From Salisapilia sapeloensis (lineage: Eukaryota; Oomycota; Peronosporomycetes; Peronosporales; Salisapiliaceae): DNA of 64,000 bases. Shown here piece after piece: positions 1 to 12,374 of the stretch. The DNA lies in NCBI GenBank assembly GCA_023334545.1, contig JAADVB010000001.1:62001-126000 (forward strand), given 5' to 3'. The stretch's first letter is position 1, and the number at the start of each line of letters is the position of its first letter. The notes beneath the pieces are model-generated. The model saw only the letters and a program-made list of their open reading frames with translations. It did not search any database and had not been told where the DNA came from. The translations under genes and the position numbers were made by a program.

Positions 1-3000
1 ATCGACATGCTGTACACCCCAGCTTGCAGAGGAGGTACCGTGAAAGATACAGCCATCGCACTTTCATCCATCAACTCCTGCTCTATCGCGATTGAATCGT
101 TGCCACGGATAAGTTGCAGCGTGAAGGAATCTTGGGAGCTCACTGCGTTACTACAGTATCGAACCGTGTAGCCTCCAAGCGTAGACCCGACAGTCGGCAA
201 CATTTCAGAACCGCTTAATAGATCGACCACCCGAACATCGCTTGAGAACAGCGTACGGCGATTTGTCCATGGTGTTGAAATGTACACGTGAAGCATATAC
301 GACCCATGCTTCTTGACGCAAGGTATGATGCATTCCATTTCTTTGCTAGAGACAACGCGTACTTTACCTTCGTTTGAGAATCCTTGCAAATGACAGCTAA
401 TTTCCTCATCCACATGGAAGAATGCTCCATAAATACTGACTTTTACTTCCCGTCCAACAGGTAAGACTGTCGGCCATGCAGACCTGATAGAAGGTTCCCT
501 TGTAAATTCTATAGGAAAGGTATCCATCACATGATCATTTGCCGCACTGCATATAACCGATAGAGTATAATGTCCAGGTGGCATGGATGGCACCAAGCAC
601 TGCAGAGTATGCTCCGATGTGAGGAAACCAGGGGACCTTTGATTGTGAAGTAAGCAAAAGAGCTGCATGCCTGTACGAAGTCCATAGACTGTAAACTCAA
701 CATGATGCGAGCTTGATGCTCGAATGCTCAAAGCCGATGTACTTGTAATGTTCGCTGCACATGCGTCTGGTACAACTGCACCTTCGTCGATAAATTCCAC
801 AAAGGTTTCAAGCTGACTCCAAATGGGCAGGTAGCCACTATGCCAAAGTTCCGAGTGACCAATAGCTGAAGAATCGACGCCTTCGTAGATTGAAAAGTTA
901 CGATGACTTGTATCGCCTTGGTATGACTGGTAATTGTGCAAGTAACTACCTGTGGCAGATACCTCCACCTCCATTCTTTCCTTGCCCTTTACGCCATGCT
1001 GTGCAATAGGATTAATAAACGTAACTGGAAACGATTCCAAACTCGTTTCTAATCCATTGAGACTAACCCGCAGCTGAGTGGATAGAGGAGCAATTGTCGA
1101 AGGAGCGATGCATTGTACTTTTGTGGCTTCGCTATAGATAGCGCGGACAAACTCCTGCCCAAAAACACAGTGTACATCATCGTCAGCATTTCTCAAGTTG
1201 GTTCCAGTAATAGTCACCAAGGAGCGTTGGTGAGCGTCATCGTATTTCGAGCTTGCCTTGAGAAGAGCTGGAGTAGGATACACAACTATACTTGTAAAGT
1301 AACGCGTCCAACTTTGTCCATCTTGGCTGAAATAGAAAGGATAGGTGTCGGGTGGTAATCGAGGAGCAATGCATAACAAAATATTGTCTCCTGTAGCTAT
1401 TGCTTCCGTGGTGGCAGTATGTCCAAATCGGCACTGCAAAGTCTTCGCAAGTGGGTGCAAATTTTCAACGTGGACTTCTACTTCAGCCCCTCCACGTTCG
1501 TCTATCAATTGTGGCACAACCTGATGTATAATGAGCGACTCAGCAACCTGTATCTGATGATGCATCCTAATTCGGTCAAATGTCATGCCCACGACCTTGA
1601 GCGATACCGAATAGATTCCGACCGATAACGCTGGTAGTTCACAAGATAAAAGTCCATACGTGCGTTCAAGTACTTTGCCCACGATAGAATTTACAATGCA
1701 CCCAGTTATTTGTTCTACGTTAAGGTCTGTTCCTTTGAAGTGAATGATCAATCCCTGCGGTTGGTGCGTAACGATAGAGTTTGCAAATTGTCGGATGACT
1801 GGAGTCGGCACGTAGGTGAACATCGAAGACAATCCAGGCCCAGCATCGATATATGTATCGTAAACTTTTAGCCTGAAGCGCACGGTATCCTCAACAAGTT
1901 GTGCAGGAGCGACACACTGGAGAAGATTCTCGTGCACGACAGATACGGGTACCAGAACGTGCCCAAAAGCACATTCAATTTTAGCATCGTTGTATAGTAC
2001 ACCATGCACATTAACGATTGTTCCACCCAAATCAAAGCTAGATGACGGGTAAAAGTGGTCAAGCGTGATCTGTGGTAGCACTTCGTACGATATAGACGAG
2101 TTATCTGTCAGTGCTGGATAGTCTAGTCCATTGTTGGACACAGATACCTTTTTCAATCCAGGTTTCATAAATGGTATCGAGCACTCGACTTCTGATGGCG
2201 ATAAGAACACCGCATCAGTCTCAACATCGCCAAACCTGCATCTCAGAGATTCTGAATTGATAAAATTGCTGCCAATAACTCGAGCTCTTGTCGGAATGGA
2301 GCGCGTTGGCATCCCTTTAACCGGTTCGATAGAAGAGACACCTTCCCACATAACAGCTTCATAAAAAACTCGGGTATTCACGACTCTGTCATTGTTCCCA
2401 AGTAACAGCTCCACAGAATGGCTTCCAAGGCTCAGCTCCGGTGTAGGGCATACTACGCTTCCATCTCGTACATTAACTGGAGAAACTGCTTCTGCTCCAT
2501 TAAAAATGCATTGTACCGAGTGTTCCGGTAGCAAGTTTAGAGCAGAAACTGTCAACAACGACGTGGCATCGAGCGGACCGAAACGAGGCTGGACGTCTTG
2601 GATAGATACTGTCTTGTAGTACTGAAAAGTCAACGGTTTCTTCGATAACAAACCTTCACTTTGCACCCAGACACTAACTGTATTGCTAGTTGAATTGAGC
2701 AAGTATGCTGGTGGGGTCACACAAGTCAGGAGTGTAGAAGATAAGACATTAGCCTCGGTCATATACAGGTCGTTGAAGCGACAATAGGTTTGGTCATTCG
2801 CCTGGAAGCCATTCCCTTCAACCGTCAGAGTCGTTTGACCACTTGACGGACCTGATAGTGGACTAACTACATCCAGCGTTATTGGGTCTATCACTTTCAA
2901 CTGTATGCTGTTGCTAATTTTTTTACTTCCGTCAGCAATCAAGTATAGCCCGCAGCTACCAGTTGCTTGCTTAAAGACATTCTGTACGTCACAGAAAACT

Positions 3001-6000
3001 CTCGCATCTGACTGCATCCTTACTGACCCTTCATATTCTTGATGACTGCACTCGAGTTTGCAGCTCAATCTATATGCCGCGTAGAAAGCACCCTCAAGCG
3101 TAAATATTGTCGATTCTTCTACCATTGGAGATGTTGACACAAAAGCAGGCTCAACTTTCTCGATAACCGACGCTTGAGCAAGATGAAGGTAACGTCGATT
3201 AGTTGCAATAGCACCACTTCCTTCTGTTTCAAAACTTATCCACACGTGAATGGGAGAAGCTGTGAAGTGCTGCAGGTTTGGAAGATCACATCTTACATTC
3301 ATGTCATCCACTGCAGATGCATCTGTAAACAGCTCACCACCAAAGTGACAGAACGCCTTTCGATTCGAGAGAAAGTTATACCCTTCTACGACCAATACTT
3401 CCATCGCCGTATCTCCAAGATCCACAACATTTGGAGAAAAGTGCGTCAGCATCGGTGAAGGTAAGCCATAAAGTGTTGCCGTATAAAGCAACGTAGACGA
3501 CGAATTTAATCGTAGCGAAAACTCGTTTGGTCCTGGTGTCTGTACAAAGACAGAGCAAGTCAAGGACGACGATGTGACCTTTTGTGCTGAAGAACATTTA
3601 CTTGTAAAACAGCAAAGCGTATCATCAACGAAGTGTTCACCTGTAACCACGATAACTTGATACTGCCCAACAACCCCCTCTGACGGAAATGCCTTGTTTA
3701 TCATGGGTTTTGTCAGCATAGAGAAGGATAAAGAGGCATTTATAGCATCGTATCCATTTAAAGCGAGGTACAAAAGATAATCTCCAGGTAGGCAATTTTT
3801 CGGTTGTCTGCACACAACAGAGCGGGATGATTCTAGCGTCGCTGCTGTTTCGAGGTACGTAGCACTATCGTCCAAGTGGTAGAAGCGACATTTCGCATCC
3901 AAAGAAGCTACCAAGTCCTCGCCTTTTACGCGCAATGGTTCATTCTCACCAGCAAAGCCATGCTCTGGAGTCACCGAGTCGATATGTGGTGGATCTAGAA
4001 GCTGGTAGCGAATCCCACTACCAGAGCTTTCACTACCTCCATATCGAACGCCGATCAGGACGGATTCCGTCTCAGCTGGTATATCCGTTGGCAGTCCACA
4101 AGTAACATCGGAGCCTACAATCAATACTGGAAGTGCTATGGCCGCATAGGAATTATCTGAGTTTGAAGTAATACACTCCAGGTCTTCGTCATTCTCCAAT
4201 TGAACGTTTGTGCGCAAAATCGTCTTGTCTAGCAATCCTCTAAAGCCGAAATTTGGAGTAAGACTGGTAACTTCGATCTGACGCAAGGTTTGTATAGCCG
4301 GTACCACTGCGTGTGAAAACAATTTTCCATCGTTCGAGACAGCCACAGAAAGATCGGGCGTCTTGGAAGTATCAAACCAAATAGCGCTACAACGAACTGA
4401 GCTAGGACTGATGCTCTGTACAGAAGCGAACGACCCACCGACGCGACATAAAGCTTCATCAAACTTTAGGAAGTTCTCTCCTGATACCACAATATCCAAT
4501 TTTCCTTGCTTTCCGATGGCATTAGAGCTTGAAGATATCGTGAAGGTTCCTTGAGCAGATTTTAAAGTTGGTACTAGCACGTAGGTGATGTCAGAGGCAT
4601 GCAAACTTATAGAAAGAGCTTCTTCTTTCATAATACTTGTAGCCGTAACTTGAAACGAAGCAGTTTCTTCTAAAGAACGCAATTCCGTATGGCTCGGAAC
4701 CATACATGCAAGTTCATTATCACTCTCAGCAATCGCATCGACGACATGTAACCCGAAATGACAATTGACTTTTCCATACAGCATAAAACCTTGGCCATGA
4801 AGGTACACTTTTGAAGTACCAGAGGAGCTAACACGTTTTGGATAAACATAATGTACTTCAGCCGGCGCACTACCGTACACGTATCGGATTCCAGCTTGGT
4901 ATAAGCTGCCTGTAGGCGTAGCTAAAGTCATGGCATTCGGCCCTGGAGGTATCACGTTTGGCGTTTTGCAGACCCCTTTTCGATTTCCAATAGTCTCCAT
5001 GGGGAAACATGAAAAGTCTTCAAAGCAACATACAGCGAAATCATTTTCTACGAAGTTTTTCTCCTTGCTGTGGACATACAAAGTAGCTGAGCCGTCCAAA
5101 TAAAGCTCTGATTCCAAATCCCAACTCTTCTCTGTAGGGCTAAACGTGATTGGAATCAAGCTGCTGGATGTTGCTACTGTGCCCCCTGGTAATGCTACAA
5201 GGCTTACTACAGCACTTCCTGATTCCATCATACGAACAAGTGGGCAAGAAATGCTAATGCTGCTTTGCACCGTCGCATCGAAGACAGCAGTGCTCGTATC
5301 AAATTCTAGTTGACACTTGTGAGGTACTCTTGGGTCAAACCCTTCGCCAGTAAAGTGCAGCTTTATGTCATTATGGGTATTGTAGGATGGCAGAGATACT
5401 GGTGATATCTCATGGACGATTGGTCGCGCTACAATTTCAACAGGCGAATCTGCAAACATGAAATCGGCGCCATTGAAAGACACTGCTAAGTGCAACACTC
5501 CGCTTAGCTCTAATGACTTCGTAGGACACCGTATCACTTCTTCTGACCGATATTCAGCTTCGCTTTGAACGCATGTGGTCAAATTACACAGTTGACAGAT
5601 AATACTCGGTGAATCGAAGAAATTACTGCCGTAGATCATGAAGGGCACTGCGCCGATTGCATATAATACTGATGGCTTTACGCTGGTAATTGAAGGAGAC
5701 TGGAAGATGCGAATGAACTCATTTGACGACTTAATAAAGCCAGTAGCTTCGCTTCCAAACATCAATTGGAGCGTTGTAACCCCCTTTGGCAATGGTGGCG
5801 TTTGGCATTTAATGCTTGCTCTATCGTTCGCTTCTGCATTCGAGCACATGCTGCCGTTAAAACAGCATCGAATCGGTGCATCAGGAAAATTTTTTGATAC
5901 AGTTATGTGTAGTGTAGAACCTCCTTCAGTAGAAATTATGGGAGGAGCAATGTGCTGGATAAAGGGCTCTTCACTACAACCGATGGGCATATCGTTCGAC

Positions 6001-9000
6001 GTCAAAAGACCATCAACACTAACAAGACGGATCGAGCTAAATTGTGAAAAAGTATCCACATGGCATATCGCTTCGTTTGCATCCAAGACTACTGCAGGAA
6101 CAACCATGTCACCCAAAAAGCAGTTGTATGGAATCGTAGCGTCAAAGTGATCTCCATAAATCGTCAAATTCTGTGTGTGGATGCAAGAAAAGAGCGCTGG
6201 GAAAACACTATTGATAGTAGGCGGATCTAACCTTGAAATGACGAGTTCGTTACTCCACTCCTGCTTGTTTAGACTGATTGTTAAATGCTCCTTCGGGTGC
6301 ATGGGTTCATCTCTTACCGGAAGATCGCACACCGCTTCCGTGCTAGAACGCGTAACTCCTTTCGCTGTATAGTTAGATCCGGATAATAAGCACCACACGT
6401 CATGTTGAGCAGGGAAATTCCTTCCGTGCACAATGACGCTTCCAGAGAAACCCACAGGAATGCTCTCAGGTTCGACGGACGAAACCTGCATAGGTTCTAC
6501 GTATGTCCACGCAATATCAACGCTATGCATGTACACACCATTATAGTCTGCAAGAGCGACAGATACTTCTGCAAGTCCGTCGGAGGGGGGCACGATACAC
6601 GAAGCTGAACTAACGGTGTCGAATGTCATAGGGGATTCAGCACCACTGGAGAATAGACACCTCAACGGGACTTCTTCTGTAAAGCCTGATCCTTCAATAA
6701 AAAGTCGAGTTCTACCGTGCATGGACCCGATTGTCGGGTGCATACCGTATATAACTGGTGTAGAAAGGTACCGAAAGTAGCGGGAATTCAACGTGATGGA
6801 TGAGAAGTAGTCGTGGTCGTTCGCGCTGACCGAGAAGCGTACGTCTCCACTCGCAAGAGATGGAGGTACTTTACATGAAAGTGAAGCGTTTTCCGCCACG
6901 ACAGACGCAGCAACGACTGTAGATCCGATCATACAAGTATATCGAATTTCTGGTTCATCGTAAACTTTTGACAGAGCGACATTCACTTCATATCCACCTG
7001 TGACGAAGCCAACTGATTGTGATAGTGCAAAAACCTCTGGAGGATCAATGATATCAAATGGTACTCGCAAATTGCTTTGGATGCCGTCGAAAATTAGTTT
7101 GACGTGACCGGTCATTTCAGAAATTAATTGATTTGGAATACAACACGTCCATTTCGTATCAGTCGTCCTCGAGCCCAAGGCTTCCATTTCTTCAAAGGAC
7201 GAAGGCAAGTTCGGTTGAAAAAGACATTGCAAGATACCAATGTTCGCTAGCTCAGCAGCTTCGAAATGGATCTGATGATGAGTATGGAAGACATGAGAGT
7301 GCGGTATGACATTTACACTAGCGGGAAGATCGTAGTACTCAAACACGATCACATTTGATGACGCAGGTACTTCGTCTCGAGTAGTCAAAGCAAAGTCGAC
7401 AGTGTCTGCCGTATATGGTGGAGAGGTGCATTGCAGAGAGTTGATAGAGAGAACTTCAGCTGGAATGAATTTCGATCCAAAGCGACACATCAAGCCACGA
7501 TGCACAATTCCCTCCACAAAAACAGTAATATCTGACTCGCCCAAAGTAGATCCTCTAGACGGATCAATTGACGCTATTTGCACGTATTCCATCAGCGTGA
7601 AATAAGCAGTGAAGTCATTAACAAATTCTGATTGCTTGGACGCGAGATGAACCTCTATTGTGCTTGCATCAGAAATAGGAGGCACCTCACAACTTGCGCT
7701 TTGATTATCAACGACAGTAGCAGGTAAGCGATGGTCACCAATAACGCATTCAATATCTACAGCAGATTCAATAGCGCTCAAGTCTACCTCATTTGTGTGC
7801 AGGGCAAGCTTTTGTGCAGTATTCATCACACCTAGGCTGGGTGCCACATCACGGACGATCACAGGCTGAAGGAAATTGTAATCCATCGCGTTTAACAAGG
7901 TTCTGCTCGCGCCGACAAGTATGATGTCTAGTGGCACTGTAGTCACTGCGCTGGAAAGCCACCAAAATGCAGGTACCTGACACAACCCAGTTGTAGCCGA
8001 TAAGATATCCAATTTTACTCTACCGAGACCGATAAACTCGCAATAAATTACATGCAAAGTGCTAAATTCACTGCCGGTCACTTGCACAGATGTCGAAATG
8101 CCAATTGTGCTTACAAGTGGAGTCACAGTGTCTACAACTGGAGTCGGAGTATACGGAAGAAGCAGAGGACCGTTTATCGAACCTGCTTCTTGCTCTTCTC
8201 CGTTGTGCACAACGTCAACTTCAATCCATTCAGTCAAACGTACAAAAGACGGGACTCGGCAACGCACACTAGTCGAATCCCTGTAGAAACCAGGACTAAG
8301 GACGGTACTATCACCAATGAAGCGGCAGCTAAGCGAGCTATAGTCGTGGAAACCAGTGCCAAAGATGATGAGGTTTTCGTTTATACCGAGCACATAATTT
8401 GGTTTTGAATAGACCAATGTGGGAGGAGAGTAGATCGTATACGAAGGCGCCACATACTCACGCTTGTCTAGTGTCACTTTGGCACCCACTGATAACGTGC
8501 TCGATCCAAATGCATCTTCAACACGTGGTGCACTGCAACGGATAGCAGTCTCAGAGATGTACTTACCTACTGTGGTAGCGAAATTTTCAAAAGAGCAATA
8601 AATATCCGGTGTATCGAACAAGTATGCTCCTTGGAACAATATGTCAAATTCGCCTTGTGTCGTGCCGTGAGACGGCGATAAACCGGTGATAAGAGGATCT
8701 GGTACATAGGTATACAGTTGTGGCTCTGTAAACTCCCGCCCATTGGTTGTTATTCGCAAGGATGCTGCGCCTGGCACCAACATGGGCTCAGCAGGAGCTT
8801 CGCATGTCATCTCAGTCTCAGATATGACTACCGCTTGGATCCGACTAGAGCCAAATTCGCACTCAAATGGCAGCTCCGAGGTGAAGAGCACTCCTGTGAT
8901 GGTCAAAATTGTCCCGCCACCGACGGGTCCAGCTTGAGGAGAGATTGCCTGTACTTGCCAATTTGGTTCATACTTGAATCGCAGCAAGTTCGTGTAGAAG

Positions 9001-9275
9001 CGACGACTACTATCGGTGACGCTAACGAATGTGTCCAATGGAACCAAGTAGCTGCCATCGTCAGCTAAGCTATTAGGCGTGTGACATTCAAGTGTCGTGC
9101 TCGAAAGAATCGTAGCTACAGATGCTTTGGCTGGCCCAACCTGACAATACAGCTCTCCTTTGAGAAATTGACCAAACCCAGATCCCTCAATTGTCAATTT
9201 AGTACCGCCACTTGCTCTTCCATGAGATGGATATAACGTACTAATCGTTGGTACATCATCCAAAGGGTCTTGAGA
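1..9275 (-). repeat. Tandem IPT/TIG domain array, about 30 copies at protein level
   Basis: From about 9,275 leftwards the protein is a run of similar units roughly 300 bp each. Unit starts read, for example, DDVPTISTLYPSHGRASGG (near 9,270), VPDPLITGLSPSHG (near 8,710), LLDPPHIDSVTPEHG (near 3,995) and VIDPITLDVVSPLSG (near 2,900). The units are well diverged in DNA, so this is an old protein-domain array and not a satellite. The copy number is an estimate from length and from the unit starts I could read. Confidence 0.75.
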
Positions 9276-11987
9276 TGAAGGTAGTTGTGTATTGTACTCT
9301 TCGGTGGTAGATACAGAGGCTGTCCCACATTCGACTGTCATGTAAATTGCGTCATGACCGTCGAATGGAGGTATTCTCCGGTACGTTGCCATTGCGAGTG
9401 ATTGTTTTACCAAACCAGTCGATCCCTTTAAAGTTATTGTTGAAGTGTCGTCACTTGTAGAGTAAGCAATTTCAAGTGATCCGTCTTCAGTGTTAAGTAG
9501 GTCAAAGTCGATGCGGCCGTGCTGTGACATCGTTTGAACAGTTACTGATACACTGCTTTCAAAGCAATTAGCTTGTAGAAACAGGTTTTGTAGATCAAGC
9601 GATAAATCCTCGGGAGAAATATTATCATCATAGCTTTTCGTATCTTGTAGCAGGACGTTGATCACGCGATTGGCTTCAGGTAAAATTTGCTCTGGATGAT
9701 TAACATCGAAGACACGTACCCCAATTTCATCACTACCTACGCCAGTACAAAGTTCATCCTCGGCTGTATACATTATCTCAAACAGCGCTTCATTCACATC
9801 TTGCAGAATCCCATGAAACCGGAGAAATCTGTCGTGGTCTCCTTCTCCCTCCAAGAAATCAATCTTCTCATTCGCTACTAGTGACAATGCACCATTAATG
9901 GTGTACATTTGTACCTCGTAGATCGTATCTCCCATCTCTGTCTTCGCGTCCACATCTTGCACACTAACACCAAAGATACTCGCAGTCTCTCCTGTCATTA
10001 CATTTTGTATTGCTGGTACTAAAAGTTGAGGAGGGTCATCTACTGGTGACATATTTAGTACAATCACCTTTTCATCCACTACTGCTGCACTAAAGCCAGT
10101 ACTGCCTTGATCCGAAACCTTCACGTGAAGTTCATCATTGCCATACCAATTCAAGAAGCCCTTGTAGCTAACTTGCGATAGAACTTTGTTGATGCTCGTC
10201 CGAGGGCCATTGAAAATGACTTGCTCATTTTGTACACCAGTACCAGAAACGAATGTGACTCCTGCTGTAGCAGGTAAGGAAATGACACCGTGATCAACAG
10301 ACAGTCGGATGATTACGTCATAGTCTGTCGCGGTGTCTTCGTTAACGTCTTCAATCGCAATGGCTGGAAGCATCAAAACTTGATCTTCCAACCCATCCAC
10401 TTTATCAGGACAAACAATCTTTGGATCATTATTTGCTGGCTCAACGACAAGAAAGACAGAGGCATGGGTAGATATGTACTCTGTCACGAGTTGAACTGTC
10501 GACCACTTGCTGTCACCTATGTTCTGCCACTGTAGCCGAGCTGTGTGCGATCCCGCAGGAAGCTGAAGCACCATACTAGCTCGAGCATTCTTAATTCCTC
10601 TCACTGTTCCGTCCACAAAAGACGCTAAATGCGCGTAGGCGATGCCGTCCACCACAAGTCGAGATTGGATACGGTCCCAATCGTTGCCCATTGCATAGGC
10701 AATGTGCGGGTTGTCGTGCTGAGTGATAGGTAGTATATATTTGAGCAATACCTGGGAAGTTTTGGGTAGAGTAAACTGCACGACCGAATCGCCAACATCG
10801 GACCATTCAGTCGACGTCGACGAGCTATACTTGTTTAAGTCATACACGGACACGTGATGAAGCGTTCGCTGACCGATAGCAGCGAGCGTTCTCCCCATCG
10901 CAAATCCATCTAGTGCTGTTGGTGCCGAATACCAATTTCTTTTCGTTCCGGACAATGATCTCCAATACAGGATGAGGCTATAATCACCAGGTTCCAAGTC
11001 CATGATGACATTCGCAGCTAAGATGACTGTCGATTTGGAGTCACGTCCAAGTGTTGCATAGGACCCTGTTTCCCGATATGCAATGCCATTGACCTTGAGT
11101 ACGCTCTCAATCTGATCCATTTCCATCATTTCTGTGCATGGTAAATGTACGTTAGACCCTTACCACCTACCATTTGACTACTATGAGAATGAAGGGTAGA
11201 TTCGACAAACCTTGTGATGACTGAAGAAGTTGAGGACGAACTGGGACTTGATAGAAGATACGGACACTCGATGATTCTGGAAGACGAAAGTGGAGACTCA
11301 TGTCATGAACCTTGATCCATTCTTCCGTGTCTTTGGTTATCGATGCAATGGACAGTGGCTGCGTAAACCATAGAAAGCGATGCTGTGCAGAGACAACAAG
11401 GCTACGGCCACCAACGAAGCCATCGAATATATTCGTCGAAATCATCCAAGCACGGACTTTATTACCCCTCTTCCGCCATTGCAAGTGTACTTCATGTTGA
11501 CCGGTAAAGAGCTCAACAAAGAGATAGCCACTGGCTGTCGTTACCCAAGGCTCTCGATCACCGATACTAGTGGCGGACTGTCGAAAGGGTGAACCATTGA
11601 CAGTCACGCGGAAGCTGACTTCATCAACTTCTGATGAAGAGCTATACGAGCTGGATGTATAGTCCTCCACACGAGTAACTGCCACATCATACGAAATACT
11701 AAGCATAGCTGTATTTGGCAAGTATAGCTCCACAAACGTGTCTGGGACGTTGACCCATTCATCGACCGGGGTCGATAACTCTGCTGGTTCCAACGGACTA
11801 GTACTCCACATGAGTTTGGGCGACCCATCTTCAGCTATTTCAGCTATATACAAACTTCAATATAAAGCTGAATTGCATAAGAAGACGTAGACATACCGAA
11901 TGCAACTGGAAGTACGAGTGGTATGCAGATCAGGCATTGTAGAAACCACACTCGGAAGAGATACAAACTCTGCTTTCTTTTCGCCAT
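1..11987 (-). CDS. Giant secreted multi-domain protein with tandem IPT/TIG repeats (3' end missing)
   Basis: Exons read 11987-11897, 11843-11211 and 11131 to below 1; both introns are GT-AG (53 and 79 bp) and keep frame. Exon 3 appears open from 11131 to the left edge in one frame: I read about 1-5,100 and 8,000-11,130 and spot-checked between, so at least ~3,950 residues are encoded. The first ATG (11987) gives a basic start followed by a hydrophobic stretch ending near AFA, a good signal peptide. Domain order: three related ~150-residue modules, two or three CSPG/cadherin-like repeats (~10,440-9,320), then about 30 IPT/TIG-type Ig-fold repeats of ~100 residues, each opening with a pattern like P-x-I-x-x-hydrophobic-x-P-x-x-G and carrying a C-x-F/C pair. 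TIG arrays occur in cell-surface proteins such as plexins and fibrocystin. A cell-wall, adhesion or cyst-coat role is inference. No membrane anchor is seen in the visible part. Confidence 0.85.
10440..11815 (-). repeat. Three related ~150-residue N-terminal modules
   Basis: Three consecutive segments (about 11,815-11,390, 11,390-10,875 and 10,870-10,440) share a layout: an E-W-x-x-V patch, a beta strand with a Leu-Pro turn, a hydrophobic-x-Y-x-hydrophobic strand, a short acidic or Ser-rich loop, a V-N-G or V-D-G-x-x-x turn, and a closing G-x-H/Y-x-x-x-L-x-W strand (VHLQWRKRG, SLILYWRSLSG, ARLQWQNIG). The 11,132-11,210 intron lies inside the second module. I do not recognise the family; a PA14-like or jelly-roll beta fold is a guess. 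Confidence 0.6.
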
Positions 11988-12374
11988 GATCAACTTGGAA
12001 GTGTCCAAAACTTTAGAAGAGAATGTACGAGACAAGTAGCGTCCCTCAGGACGAGTCGCCGAAAGATATCATATCTTCGCTCTACCATCTTGTTATAGCA
12101 TCGGGCGGGGTTACAATTATGCATTTGAAATACAAGTCCGCCCAGTAGCCGTTGGGGAAATCGCCTTGTTAGAAACATAAATGACAACATATTGGCTAAA
12201 GTATGCTGTTCGGAATATTCCGAACAAGGTAGTGGAAAAAAAGGTCATATTGCGATTGGAGCCACCAACGAACGATCGCCGAGCGTCGAGGGGAACCCAC
12301 GGAAGCGCACGTTTGGGCCTTTAGATACCGTTCACATCTAGAGTAGTGGTCTGAGGCACAGCAATTCGTACAGG
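11988..12374. promoter_or_regulatory. Divergent intergenic region between the giant TIG gene and SPT6
   Basis: This 387-bp region separates two start codons facing away from each other, so it must hold both promoters. An ATTGG box (reverse CCAAT) lies at 12,255-12,259, 116 bp before the SPT6 ATG. I see no other gene in it. Confidence 0.5.

Noticed and set aside
8052..8408. Plus-strand frames inside the giant TIG exon, including 118 residues at this position
   Set aside because: The minus-strand frame is open and family-consistent throughout; these are shadows.
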